Assembly: GCA_965225625.1 (NCBI GenBank)
Contig: CBDDBH010000024.1
Coordinates: 1-64,000 of the forward strand
DNA length: 64,000 nt
Source: CBDDBH01 sp965225625
Lineage (GTDB): Bacteria; Pseudomonadota; Gammaproteobacteria; JADZEE01
Reading direction: 5' to 3'
This document shows positions 49,243 through 58,186 of this stretch, piece by piece (the first letter of the stretch is position 1; every line of letters begins with the position of its first letter). The translations under genes and the position numbers were made by a program. Below the pieces are notes generated by a model that was not told the origin of the DNA, made no database searches, and saw nothing but the letters and a program-made list of their open reading frames with translations.

Positions 49243-49962
49243 CTAAGAACCACCAGCCTCGCACTTCCTGTGCTCGGGAGCGTCGCCGAACCGTTCAATA
49301 ACTTCGTCCGCCATCATGACATCGCCGAATTGCTGGATGATGTTCTCAAGAGCGGACTGGTGTTCACGCTCGGACAACGCCGCGCAGCAATCCTCGACCA
49401 TCACTACTTTGAAATCCATGTCGAATGCATCGCGTCCTGTTGTCTCGCAGCAGATATTTGTTTTGGTTCCACCGATTAGCACAGTTTCGATGCCGCGACT
49501 TCGTAACACCCGCTCCAGTTGCGAAGAACCCGGAGCCAAACAGCTATAGCGGTTCTTGACGATATGCGCGTCGCCTTCGTGTACGTCTAACGCATCCCAC
49601 AGTTCCGTACCCTTGGCGCCGGGCGACATATAGCTCATAGTCCGCTCGCGCACCTCTGCCGCGACTATATGGTTGAAGAAATTCTCCCAATCGCTGACTC
49701 CACCACGATGCGCGAAGGCGCTCACAATCCAAATCACGTCACCTCCGACATTACGCACGGCGTCGGCAAAATAATTTATGCGCTCCACTATATCGCGCGA
49801 AGCTGGAACCTCGGCCGGCGCCCCGTCCTTACAAAATGCATATTGCATGTCGATAACGACGAACGCACATTTTGTCGCATCCATTTCGTCAAACAGATGG
49901 AAACGGCCGCGCCGTTTCATAACACGCTCGCGGATTTCATCACTGATTCTTGCTGAATGCAT
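49243..49962 (-). CDS. Isochorismatase-family amidohydrolase (NicF/RutB-like candidate)
   Basis: A 239-residue cysteine hydrolase with a complete triad: Asp38 in 'FVVIDMQYAF', Lys136 in 'IVKNRYSC' and Cys171 in 'GTKTNICCETTGRDA'. Members hydrolyse amides such as maleamate (NicF), ureidoacrylate (RutB), N-carbamoylsarcosine or nicotinamide. The NicX/NicD-like genes 5 kb away make maleamate an attractive substrate, and the RutA-like gene makes a ureidoacrylate-type amide another. Neither is proven. It is 23 bp downstream of the small zinc protein of the Hyu set, so it may be in that operon. Confidence 0.87.
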   Translation of the reverse strand: MHSARISDEIRERVMKRRGRFHLFDEMDATKCAFVVIDMQYAFCKDGAPAEVPASRDIVERINYFADAVRNVGGDVIWIVSAFAHRGGVSDWENFFNHIVAAEVRERTMSYMSPGAKGTELWDALDVHEGDAHIVKNRYSCLAPGSSQLERVLRSRGIETVLIGGTKTNICCETTGRDAFDMDFKVVMVEDCCAALSEREHQSALENIIQQFGDVMMADEVIERFGDAPEHRKCEAGGS

Positions 49963-49985
49963 GGCTGTTTCCCTCTGCTTCGAAC

Positions 49986-50252
49986 CTATTCGAATATGAT
50001 ATCGTCCAGAAACGGATCTTCAGCTAGCGCGATCTCGGTATCGAGCAAGGTACCGCACTGCGGACAGGTGAAATTCCGCAACAGCACCTGTTCACCGGCC
50101 GTATACGGACCGCCCATGTCGCGGATTGGCCCCTCCTGCAAAGTCGCGTGAGGTTTCCAGGCTTGACCGGCCGGGCCAATGGCGTAATCACACTGGCTGC
50201 AGGTGACACTGCGAGCGTCGCCGCTGCCCGCGAGTTTAAGCGTTTGCGACAT
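49986..50252 (-). CDS. Small zinc-ribbon protein, acetone carboxylase gamma-like
   Basis: An 88-residue protein (an ATG 6 bp upstream at 50258 is equally possible). Two CxxC pairs, 'VTCSQCDYAIG' and 'FTCPQCGTLLDTEIALAEDPFLDD', form a zinc ribbon. This layout, with the trailing 'LD-E-A-DPFLDD', recalls the small subunit of acetone and acetophenone carboxylases. It overlaps the end of the HyuB-like gene by about 17 bp, so it is made together with HyuB and HyuA. The three proteins would form one complex. It is easily missed because of its size. Confidence 0.72.
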   Translation of the reverse strand: MSQTLKLAGSGDARSVTCSQCDYAIGPAGQAWKPHATLQEGPIRDMGGPYTAGEQVLLRNFTCPQCGTLLDTEIALAEDPFLDDIIFE

Positions 50253-52092
50253 TCTCATTGAATTGAGTTTCCTGATTTACTGTTGCTTTGCGAGCATCCA
50301 GCAGCGACTCACGCGCTTTCTCAGTCGCGTCTACATCGACGCTGGCATGATCGCTCTCCAATATGACACCGTAGACGTCTCGCGCAAAGTCGCCGGAAAT
50401 AAATCCCTGCTTCACGTCTTCGAGAACACTGCCGGCCGGTCGCTCCAAGGGATCGCCGTAACCACCGCCACCGTCCCAGCGGGCGTACAGCGCGTCTTTG
50501 CCCATGAGAGGGTAGACACCCCAACTGACGGACTCCTTCTTGCCGGGCATAGCTTCGAGCGTGGTTGCGAACTCACCGTTACCCGAGTCCGATTCATTAT
50601 TGTGTACCCACAGATATTGATTCGGCGCACCCGGCATGCCGCCGGCGAGTCCATCGCTCATAGGGAACAACGTGCCCTTGCCCGAAATCACGTAATTCAG
50701 GCCACCACCAGGCGCATCGTGTGGCACCACTGCGTATTCCATGCCCGCACCACCGCGATATCGTCCCGGCCCCGCCGAATCAATCTGCCGCCGGCGAAAA
50801 AGGTAGCGTATTGGAAACGTATATTCCGTCGTTTCGATATTGGCCATGCGGGAAATCGGATTTGGGATCTCACCGCCGAAATCCACGCCGTCGGCAAACG
50901 AACGCGCTCCGCCTGAACCGGCAAACACCTCGGTCAGAATGCCGATGGCCTCGCGCCCGTGCTGGTTCTCACCGAACATGAATATGGCAAAGTGATTGGC
51001 ATGCCACACCGCAGTCGCCTCACCTTTGTACTTGTCACTGGCATCCATCATCTTGCCAATGGCGTGAGCCGCCGCACAATTGACCGATTGGATGGCGCCA
51101 ACGGTGGCGACAGATACCGGCGCCGGCCGGGAGCAATTCACGATAGATCCTTGCGGAGCGATCATCTTGATGGGACGGAGCATGCCCTCATTCCAGGTGA
51201 TGTCGTAACACAGCAACGGAAACACGGGCGCGAACAGTCCGCCCAGACCAGCCCAGTAGCTGCAGTTCACAGAGTATTGGCTTTCCGGACTGGAACCGGT
51301 GAAGTCGAAGAGCAGGCTGTCGGCCTTCTTCGTCATGGTCAGCTGAACTTTAGAGATCTCATCCTTGACGCTCAAATACTGTCGCGCCTGCCACTGCCCG
51401 TCGGGTAATTCCTGGAGTCGCGCGCGCAATCGCTTTTCCGATTGTTCTATCAACGCGGTACCGACTTCATCCACGGTCTCGTGGCCATACTTGTCGATCA
51501 AAGCCAACATGCGTTCGCGCGCGACATTGTTACAGGCGATCATCGACTTGATATCGAGCGCCACCATCTCTGGCGTGCGCACCATGTTCATAAACGTGTC
51601 CATGAGGTCCTGGTCAATCTCGCCACGATTGACCAGGCGGATCCCCGGCGAACTGAAGCCCTCGGTGTAGATATTCTGCGCGTCCGGGCAAAAACCGCCC
51701 GGGTTGGTAGCGCCGATGTCATACACGTGCACGAAGCAGGCACTCCAGGCAACGAGTTTGCCGCCGTGATGGATCGGTGCAACCAGATAGACGTCCGAGG
51801 TGTGTAACGCAGCGGTGTAGGGATCGTTCAGCAGGAACACATCGCCTTCGTGAATACGGCCATCAAAGCGTCGAATGATCGACTTACAAGCCTCCGCCGC
51901 GCTCGTCAAATGATGCAGGAAGCCGACGCCGCCCATCAACAACGAGCCATCCGTACGGTACAGGGACACCATCAGGTCGTGACCTTCGTTGGTGATCGCG
52001 CTACCCGAGACATTTTTCAAGGTTATGACAGCTTCGTCCACCACACGAAACAAACGATGGCGAATAATCGAAAAAGTAATTGGATCAACCAT
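50236..52092 (-). CDS. hyuB: HyuB-type hydantoinase/oxoprolinase or carboxylase subunit
   Basis: A 618-residue protein of the hydantoinase B/oxoprolinase family. 'MVDPITFSIIRHRLFRVVDEAVITLKNVSGSAITNEGHDL' opens it. 'GDVFLLNDPYTAALHTSDVYLVAPIHHGGKLVAWSACFVHVYDIG', 'LLFDFTGSSPESQYSVNCSYWAG' and 'GRYRGGAGMEYAVV' are family signatures. HyuA and HyuB together hydrolyse 5-membered cyclic amides with ATP, or, in acetone and acetophenone carboxylases, carboxylate ketones. It starts 6 bp after the HyuA gene and overlaps the zinc-ribbon gene, which tips the balance towards a carboxylase-like complex. Confidence 0.91.
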   Translation of the reverse strand: MVDPITFSIIRHRLFRVVDEAVITLKNVSGSAITNEGHDLMVSLYRTDGSLLMGGVGFLHHLTSAAEACKSIIRRFDGRIHEGDVFLLNDPYTAALHTSDVYLVAPIHHGGKLVAWSACFVHVYDIGATNPGGFCPDAQNIYTEGFSSPGIRLVNRGEIDQDLMDTFMNMVRTPEMVALDIKSMIACNNVARERMLALIDKYGHETVDEVGTALIEQSEKRLRARLQELPDGQWQARQYLSVKDEISKVQLTMTKKADSLLFDFTGSSPESQYSVNCSYWAGLGGLFAPVFPLLCYDITWNEGMLRPIKMIAPQGSIVNCSRPAPVSVATVGAIQSVNCAAAHAIGKMMDASDKYKGEATAVWHANHFAIFMFGENQHGREAIGILTEVFAGSGGARSFADGVDFGGEIPNPISRMANIETTEYTFPIRYLFRRRQIDSAGPGRYRGGAGMEYAVVPHDAPGGGLNYVISGKGTLFPMSDGLAGGMPGAPNQYLWVHNNESDSGNGEFATTLEAMPGKKESVSWGVYPLMGKDALYARWDGGGGYGDPLERPAGSVLEDVKQGFISGDFARDVYGVILESDHASVDVDATEKARESLLDARKATVNQETQFNENVANA

Positions 52093-52098
52093 GTTCTG

Positions 52099-54201
52099 CT
52101 ACCCCAGTTCCATGATGATGTTGCGGTATTCATCCATTCGACCGGTGTGTCCGTCCTGCAGCACAATGGTCGTAATGGGTGTGTGGATAACCGCCGGCCC
52201 ACTAATGACGTTGCCGGGTAATACTTTATCGAAATCATAAATGTTTGCCGGAGCCAGGCCATCTCTGGCGTCGACGAAAATATCGCGTTGCCCGATCTGC
52301 GCTGCGCCCGCGTCGGCACCGTGCAAAGCGGTTTTCGGCAACGGTGGGCGATCCAGCAGCCCACGCGCCGCGACGCGAAACTGGGTCATTTCGATACCGG
52401 CTTCGCGATAGGCCGAGCCTTTGCCGTATTTGCTCTCGTAAAGGGCCTCAAAATCGTCCACCAATTTGGCCAAAGATTCCTCGTTCAAGGGGATTTCCGA
52501 GCGCACCGGGGTAATGACTTCGTGTACCTGCCGCGCATATCGAAATGCCACTGACCAGCGATAATTCGTGCGTGCCTCCTCGAAGCCCTCACCCGCAAGC
52601 ACTTCGCGTGCGTTGTCCATCATCGGCGCAAAAATCGCGTTGAGCGCGGCCGCATCGATGGGCAACACTCGGGTTTCCGTGTGACCGTACTCGTGCACGA
52701 TGTCTGCCGAAACCAAACCGAATGCGCAGTTCACCGACGCCGTATATGGCACGACGATGCGCTTTACTGAAAGCTCCTGGCCAAATGTACCCGCCAACAT
52801 GCCGCAGGAGCCGCCGAACGCATGCATGACGAAGTCACGCGGATCCAAGCCCTGTTCGACAGTAATTTTATGGATCAAATCAGTAATCTTCGCCGCTGCG
52901 ACACGGAAGATCCCGAAACCGGCTTCCTCAACACTCAATCCCATGGGATCGGCGATTTTCTGTTTGAAAACCTTACGAGCGCCTTCGACATCGAGCGTCA
53001 TAGTGCCGCCCAAAAAACGGCTTGGATCGATATAACCGATCAGCAGCAACACATCGGTGATCGTCGGCTCGGTCCCGCCCAGTCCATAACAGACCGGACC
53101 CGGCCGTGCGCCGGCGCTATTGGGACCAACACGAGGTGCCAGCGTTTCTGGCTCCAGGGTAATTAAACTGCCACCGGCGGCGCCGATCGAAACCACGTCT
53201 ATTTTCGGGATCTCGTAATGAAAGCGATCGATCAGCGGCTCGCGCGCATACCCTAATTCACCGTTTTGAATGATACCGACTTTGAATGTGGTGCCTCCCA
53301 TATCCGCGGCGATCACGTCGCTATCGTCCATAACACTGCCGAGATACTGACTGCCGATGACCCCGGCGACCGGGCCGCACTCGAGCATGCCAACCGAGCG
53401 CGTGGCCGCCTGTTCTGCCGGAAGCAGTCCGCCATAGCCTTGCATAACCAGCAGAGGACCCGCGTAGCCGTGCTCGGTCAATAATTCCTGAAGATTGGTG
53501 ACGTAATCGCGTACCACCCGGCCGGCATAAGCATTGATTACCGTCGTGGACGTACGCTCGTATTCACCCGGAATGGGTGCAATATCGTAAGAAATACTGA
53601 CATAGGTCTCGGGCGAGATGCGGTTAATCAGTTCTTTGATTTTGCGCTCGTGCCTGGGTTCGTTGAACGACCACAATAAACACACGGCAATTGCGTCGGC
53701 GCTTTGGGTCTCAACCAGATAACGTATGGCTTGCTCGGCCGCAGCTTCATCCAGAGGGCGGACAATTTTGCCGGCATAATCGACCCGCTCGGGTACCCCT
53801 CGCGTGCGTTCCAGCGGAACCAGCGGCGTTGCCCGGTCGGTTGCGACTGGGTGTTTGATGCCATCTTCGGTCAGCCCTGCCCAGCGACCATAGGCACCAC
53901 GCGTGACCAGCAGGGTATCTTCGAATCCTTCGGTCGTGATGAGGCCGGTACGTGAACCACTGCGTTCCACCAGTGTGTTGTCCACCACCGTCGATCCGTG
54001 GACGAACATGAAGGTGTCGGCAAACAGTGCTTCCAGCGTCATGTCCATCGAATCCGCAGCAGATTGGATCGAATCGATAACGCCTTGGGCGAAATTGGGT
54101 GGTGTCGATAGCGCTTTGCCGATCACTATCTCGTCGCCGCTGCCAACGACCACCGCATCGGTGCAGGTACCGCCCACGTCGCTTGCAACTACGTACGCCA
54201 T
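52099..54201 (-). CDS. hyuA: HyuA-type ATP-dependent hydantoinase/oxoprolinase or carboxylase subunit
   Basis: A 700-residue ASKHA-fold protein. The phosphate-binding motif 'VASDVGGTCTDAVVVG' is near the N-terminus, with a second nucleotide motif 'IAADMGGTTFKVGII'. 'ADTFMFVHGSTVVDNTLVERSG', 'RPLDEAAAEQAIRYLVE' and 'FGLVSADIVHEY' fit the HyuA family. The ATG at 54199-54201 is preferred because the family N-terminus begins there; a frame start at 54240 is longer. It phosphorylates the substrate amide or enol before HyuB acts. It heads the HyuA-HyuB-zinc protein-isochorismatase run and is divergent from an EamA transporter. Confidence 0.91.
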   Translation of the reverse strand: MAYVVASDVGGTCTDAVVVGSGDEIVIGKALSTPPNFAQGVIDSIQSAADSMDMTLEALFADTFMFVHGSTVVDNTLVERSGSRTGLITTEGFEDTLLVTRGAYGRWAGLTEDGIKHPVATDRATPLVPLERTRGVPERVDYAGKIVRPLDEAAAEQAIRYLVETQSADAIAVCLLWSFNEPRHERKIKELINRISPETYVSISYDIAPIPGEYERTSTTVINAYAGRVVRDYVTNLQELLTEHGYAGPLLVMQGYGGLLPAEQAATRSVGMLECGPVAGVIGSQYLGSVMDDSDVIAADMGGTTFKVGIIQNGELGYAREPLIDRFHYEIPKIDVVSIGAAGGSLITLEPETLAPRVGPNSAGARPGPVCYGLGGTEPTITDVLLLIGYIDPSRFLGGTMTLDVEGARKVFKQKIADPMGLSVEEAGFGIFRVAAAKITDLIHKITVEQGLDPRDFVMHAFGGSCGMLAGTFGQELSVKRIVVPYTASVNCAFGLVSADIVHEYGHTETRVLPIDAAALNAIFAPMMDNAREVLAGEGFEEARTNYRWSVAFRYARQVHEVITPVRSEIPLNEESLAKLVDDFEALYESKYGKGSAYREAGIEMTQFRVAARGLLDRPPLPKTALHGADAGAAQIGQRDIFVDARDGLAPANIYDFDKVLPGNVISGPAVIHTPITTIVLQDGHTGRMDEYRNIIMELG

Positions 54202-54333
54202 CGCCGGATTCTTCCTTGTTTTACAGGTATCATCGACCAATCACTTCCGAGCACCGCTCGGCTGTTGTATTGTGCCACAACCCGTCACCTGGCGGGATTC
54301 AATAGCGGACCGCACCACAACCGCCGCCACGTC

Positions 54334-55227
54334 ATGCGAGGTACCAACTTGAGATTATTGCTGGCCTTCGTCGGCATGGCGGTCATTTGGTCTACCGTAC
54401 CACTGGCCCTGAAGTGGAGCCTGGATGGCGCTAGTTATATATTCGGCGCGACGTCGCGCGTCGTGATCGCGGCCTTGTGCATACTGCCGTGGGTGGCGAT
54501 CTCCCGAACTCGGTTGCCACGGGAGCGGGCAGCACTTAAAGCTTATGCGTTCTCAGCGATCAATTTTCTCGGCATGTATGGCATGTATTGGGGAGCCAGG
54601 TACATACCATCCGGCTGGATTGGCGTGACCATCGCAACGATGCCGCTGACCACCGCGCTGATGGCCGCATTATGGCTGGAAGAGCGCTCTCTGGAGTCCA
54701 TCAAGGTGGTCGGGCTTTTGACCGGATTCGTTGGCATCCTCGTGGTTTTCGACACAGCGATAGACCTCGGCACGAACGCACTGCTCGGCGTCATCGCCAT
54801 ATTCATCAGTGTAACGGTTGCCTCCGGCGCCTCTGTTGGCGTCAAGCACGCCGCGGCCGACATTTCCGGCATCCAAACGGCGGCGGGCGGTTTAATCGTT
54901 GCGGCTCCCATTTATCTGCTCATCTGGGCAGTTTTTGATCCCTGGTGGCCAACACAGTTACCGCTGCGCGCCGGGCTGTCAATGGCGTACGTCGGCATCC
55001 TGGGTACGGGGCTGGTGTTCCCGCTACTATATTTCGTACTCCGACATATGCCCGCCACACGCGTATCGCTGATGACCATGGTGACACCTGTAACGGCCCT
55101 GCTGCTGGGTACATGGTTGAACGACGAAAGCGTAAGTTTACGCGTTTGGCTAGGCACAGCGTTGATCCTCGCTGCTTTGTTTATGCACGAGTATCTAGCG
55201 CCCCGCCAGGCTGTAACGGAAAGGTAG
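54334..55227 (+). CDS. EamA-family (DMT) transporter
   Basis: A 297-residue protein with ten hydrophobic helices in two EamA repeats. The first starts 'LRLLLAFVGMAVIWSTVPLALKWSLDG' and includes 'YWGARYIPSGWIGVTIATMPLTTALMAALWLEE'. The second includes 'AGLSMAYVGILGTGLVFPLLYFVLRHMPATRVSLMTMVTPVTALLLG'. Such proteins usually export amino acids or metabolites. The start is the ATG at 54334; upstream in-frame codons overlap the region before HyuA. It is divergent from HyuA with a 132-bp gap, and its end is followed by a 36-bp-arm hairpin. Confidence 0.88.
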   Translation: MRGTNLRLLLAFVGMAVIWSTVPLALKWSLDGASYIFGATSRVVIAALCILPWVAISRTRLPRERAALKAYAFSAINFLGMYGMYWGARYIPSGWIGVTIATMPLTTALMAALWLEERSLESIKVVGLLTGFVGILVVFDTAIDLGTNALLGVIAIFISVTVASGASVGVKHAAADISGIQTAAGGLIVAAPIYLLIWAVFDPWWPTQLPLRAGLSMAYVGILGTGLVFPLLYFVLRHMPATRVSLMTMVTPVTALLLGTWLNDESVSLRVWLGTALILAALFMHEYLAPRQAVTER

Positions 55228-55240
55228 GTTGGAAAAGTGG

Positions 55241-55315
55241 GGCCAGAAGAAAAATGGGGGTCAGATACACATTTTCTTTGAAAATGTGTATCTGACCCCC
55301 ATTTTTCTTCTGGCC
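55241..55315. repeat. Large perfect inverted repeat, 36-bp arms (REP-like hairpin 1)
   Basis: Arms 55241-55276 and 55280-55315 are exactly complementary, with a TTT loop. Each arm contains GGGGTCAGATACACATTTTC. It lies 13 bp after the EamA stop. A shorter hairpin with the same 20-base core flanks the other side of the next gene (55862-55917). It would be a very stable RNA hairpin and could stop transcription or protect 3' ends. Confidence 0.75.
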
Positions 55316-55377
55316 TCAAAACGCGCTGAGAAAAGGTAGGTTAGAATAATCGCGGGCCCTTACGCACGCGTTCCATC

Positions 55378-55857
55378 ATGAACAAAAATGACGCAAATTC
55401 TTTACGAGTCGCCATTAACGTAGCCCGCCATTCGCGCGAACACGGTAATCATCCATTCGGGGCGATATTGGTGGACGCGTCAGGTAAACCGTTACTGGCC
55501 GCTGAAAACTCCGTGATCACTCAGAAAGATGCAACCGCGCATGCCGAGATGAATCTCATGCGTGGGGCTACGTGGAAATACGACACTGCGGCCCTCAAAG
55601 GCAGCACGCTCTACGCCAGCGGCGAACCGTGCCCAATGTGTGCAGGCGCCATTGTCTGGGGCAATATCCGCCGCGTCGTTTACGGCATGGGCATGGACGC
55701 TATGTATGAAATGTTCGGCGCACCTGATGATATCCCCAGCCTTAAGATGTACTCGCGGACTGTGTTCGAAAGCGCCCCCTATCCGATCGAGGTGATCGGC
55801 CCCGCTCTCGAGGAAGAAGCCCGCGTGGTCCATGAGGGATTCTGGCAGGGCGACTGA
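55378..55857 (+). CDS. Nucleoside/nucleobase deaminase (guanine deaminase-like, CDA fold)
   Basis: A 159-residue zinc hydrolase with His55-Ala-Glu57 ('TAHAEMNL') and 'EPCPMCAG' (Cys85, Cys88), the zinc site of the cytidine deaminase superfamily. 'HPFGAILVD' near the N-terminus and the late 'GFWQGD' fit the guanine deaminase/TadA-like group. It deaminates a purine or pyrimidine base, or perhaps an amino-substituted heterocycle in this context. TadA itself is usually elsewhere with a different C-terminus. The gene is bracketed by two hairpins that share a core. Confidence 0.87.
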   Translation: MNKNDANSLRVAINVARHSREHGNHPFGAILVDASGKPLLAAENSVITQKDATAHAEMNLMRGATWKYDTAALKGSTLYASGEPCPMCAGAIVWGNIRRVVYGMGMDAMYEMFGAPDDIPSLKMYSRTVFESAPYPIEVIGPALEEEARVVHEGFWQGD

Positions 55858-55861
55858 TGAA

Positions 55862-55917
55862 TTAATTGGGGTCAGATACACATTTTCGGATGAAAATGTG
55901 TATCTGACCCCAATTAA
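55862..55917. repeat. Perfect inverted repeat, 26-bp arms (REP-like hairpin 2)
   Basis: Arms 55862-55887 and 55892-55917 pair perfectly around GGAT and share GGGGTCAGATACACATTTTC with hairpin 1. It separates the deaminase stop (4 bp away) from the convergent monooxygenase stop (14 bp away), a natural place for a two-way terminator. Confidence 0.75.
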
Positions 55918-55931
55918 CTAACCCCATTTTA

Positions 55932-57287
55932 TTACGCGCGCTGTTTGGATCCTTGCAGATCCGTCTTAAGTGACTCGTCGATTACCTCGGGCAGGTGTAC
56001 ATAGCGCAGATCGGCCAGGCCTTCCATGCCCTGCACCAATCCGCTCGGGGGGTATTCCGGCTCACCGCCGGTGGCGGCACGTTCCGTGTTGGTCACGCCC
56101 ACTAGACGTTCCTGTTTCATATAAGCCGGTTTGCCATCTGCATCGCGGAATTTCGGGATCACTTCTTCTGCGAACATCTGCATGTTCTTCACTGCCATCC
56201 AATGTGGCATAGGTCCAACGGGTGAACCCGCGCACAGGATGCCACCTGCGCCTATGTCGTCGCAGTACTCGGCATAGCGCTCCGCGACCGTGTCCGGTGA
56301 GCCGACGATGATGTAACCCTGCTCGATGAGTTCGTCATAATTCAGCTGGGCAGGCGGTTTCACACCATATTTTATCGACGCGGATCGCATGCTGCGGAAG
56401 GACTCATCAGTCATGTAACCCGGCGGAAAATAATGCGACGGCTTAATTTTCAAACCGGTGTTGAACAGCCATTGCATATGCGCTTTGCCTTCACGGTGCG
56501 CCTGCTTGTCGGTCTCGGCGACGTAAGTCGGCACCGCGGCCATCGCCTGATCTGGCGACATCTCGTATCCAATTTTCTCCGCTTCGTCGCGCAGCATCTC
56601 CACGCCCTTTTTACACATCCATTTGGGCGAGAAGATCATCATGTAGGTATATTTGTTCTTCGCGCAGTTGCGTATCGTCTCCAGCGAACCCATACCCGGC
56701 AACCACACCGGCGGATGCGGCTTCTGTATCGGACGCGGCCACAAATTTACGTTGGGAATGTAAAAGTGTTTGCCCTGCCAAGTGAACGGACCAGTCTCGG
56801 TCCAGGCTTTCACGATTAGATCGTTTGCCTCCCAAAATCGTTCAACTGAATCAGCCGGTGAAATCGGATTGTTAAAATATTCACAGCCGATACCGCGCAC
56901 GAATCCGGAGATAATGCGTCCGCCGGACATCACATCGAGCATCGCGATTTCTTCTGCGACCCGCAGCGGGTTGCCGTGCAGCGCGATGGCGTTGCCGACT
57001 ATGCCTATCGGTATATCCCGGGTCCGCGCCGCAACTTGCGCGGCGATAAGATTCGGCGCGGGCATAGTGCCGTAGGCGTTGGCGTGATGTTCGTTAACGA
57101 TTGCGCCGTCGTACCCAAGCCGCTCCGCATCGACCAGTAGATCGATATATTGGTTATAGAGCTGATGCCCACGCTGCGGATCATAGTGTTTATTTGAAAG
57201 CGTAACCCAGGAGGATTCCATCTCCGCGGCTGGTGGCACAAACGGGTATGGCATTAAGTGAAAGTAATAGAACTTGAGACGTTGCAT
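55932..57287 (-). CDS. Luciferase-like (LLM class) monooxygenase, large type
   Basis: A 451-residue LLM protein. 'LKFYYFHLMPYPFVPP' starts it, then 'YDGAIVNEHHANAYGTMPAPNLIAAQVAARTRDIPIGIVGNAIALHGNPLRVAEEIAMLDVMSGGRIISGFVRG', and later 'VGSPDTVAERYAEYCDDIGAGGILCAG'. The start is the ATG at 57285-57287, which overlaps the hydrolase stop as TGATG. It needs reduced flavin from elsewhere. Pairs of large LLM oxygenase and alpha/beta hydrolase are common: the oxygenase makes an ester or ring-opened product and the hydrolase cleaves it. The substrate is unknown. Confidence 0.88.
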   Translation of the reverse strand: MQRLKFYYFHLMPYPFVPPAAEMESSWVTLSNKHYDPQRGHQLYNQYIDLLVDAERLGYDGAIVNEHHANAYGTMPAPNLIAAQVAARTRDIPIGIVGNAIALHGNPLRVAEEIAMLDVMSGGRIISGFVRGIGCEYFNNPISPADSVERFWEANDLIVKAWTETGPFTWQGKHFYIPNVNLWPRPIQKPHPPVWLPGMGSLETIRNCAKNKYTYMMIFSPKWMCKKGVEMLRDEAEKIGYEMSPDQAMAAVPTYVAETDKQAHREGKAHMQWLFNTGLKIKPSHYFPPGYMTDESFRSMRSASIKYGVKPPAQLNYDELIEQGYIIVGSPDTVAERYAEYCDDIGAGGILCAGSPVGPMPHWMAVKNMQMFAEEVIPKFRDADGKPAYMKQERLVGVTNTERAATGGEPEYPPSGLVQGMEGLADLRYVHLPEVIDESLKTDLQGSKQRA

Positions 57288-58117
57288 CAGGAAACTCCCG
57301 CGATAAAGTCGGTGATTGCGTCGGCGGTTTCCGTCGGACGCTCCACGCAAATCGCATGTCCGGTTTCCGCGATAGTGGTCGTGCGTGCATTCGGCAGCAA
57401 TTCGGCATAGCGGTCAGCCATGGCGTTGGGCACCAGACGGTCGTTCTCAGCCTTAATCATCAGCGCCGGACAATGCACGCGTTGCAAACGCCACTCAAGC
57501 GCGAGATTGTAGCGCGGCGCCCAAATGAGCCTTGCCAGAGTGGCGGCTTCCGCATGGCTTTGTACCATCTCTTCAAAGTCGTCTGGGTCGGGGGCTACGG
57601 CCTCGATCGCGCTTTTGTCGTTAAAAAGTACGCCGACTAATTCCTCCGGTACCAGCTTAAAGATATCAACACCAGGATCGTCAACCAGGCGCAATCCAAT
57701 CGGCGTGATTAATGTCAGGCTTTTCAGGCGCCGCGGAAAATATGCTGCCATTTCCGCCGCGATCCAACCGCCCACCGAGTATCCGACCAGATGCAGCGAC
57801 TCAATGCCGAGCCCTGACAGAAACTCATCATAGTGGATGACTAAATCGTCAAAGCCCCTAAGCCAATCGGGCCGAGCCGTGTGCCCGAAGCCGGGATGTT
57901 CGGGCGCAATGAAATCGACCTTGTGCGCCATTCGCTCGTACATGGGCAACCACATGCGGGTAAACCCCGCGCCATGGAGAAAAAGGACCGCTTCACCATC
58001 GCCTTTGCGCCTGAACGCAGTCGATAGGCCATTGACGTCGGCGAAATCAGGCGCAGTGTAATAGTTTCGAGGTTGTGCTAATGGCGGTTGTTGCCCAGCG
58101 TCTACGCTCTCTACCAT
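57287..58117 (-). CDS. Alpha/beta hydrolase coupled to the LLM monooxygenase
   Basis: A 276-residue hydrolase. 'AVLFLHGAGFTRMWLPMYERMA' is the oxyanion region, 'LVGYSVGGWIAAEMAAYFPRRL' the nucleophile elbow (G-Y-S-V-G), and the His is in 'ETGHAICVERP'. It is the first gene of a two-gene unit; its TGA overlaps the ATG of the monooxygenase gene. 'GYSVGG' and the overall pattern resemble C-C bond hydrolases and esterases of catabolic operons. The exact substrate is not evident. Confidence 0.87.
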   Translation of the reverse strand: MVESVDAGQQPPLAQPRNYYTAPDFADVNGLSTAFRRKGDGEAVLFLHGAGFTRMWLPMYERMAHKVDFIAPEHPGFGHTARPDWLRGFDDLVIHYDEFLSGLGIESLHLVGYSVGGWIAAEMAAYFPRRLKSLTLITPIGLRLVDDPGVDIFKLVPEELVGVLFNDKSAIEAVAPDPDDFEEMVQSHAEAATLARLIWAPRYNLALEWRLQRVHCPALMIKAENDRLVPNAMADRYAELLPNARTTTIAETGHAICVERPTETADAITDFIAGVS

Positions 58118-58186
58118 TTAGGGATCCTTAGTGTTAGGGCGGCGCCATCATAGCGCGAGGTGGCCGTGAAGCAACAGCAGTTACAA

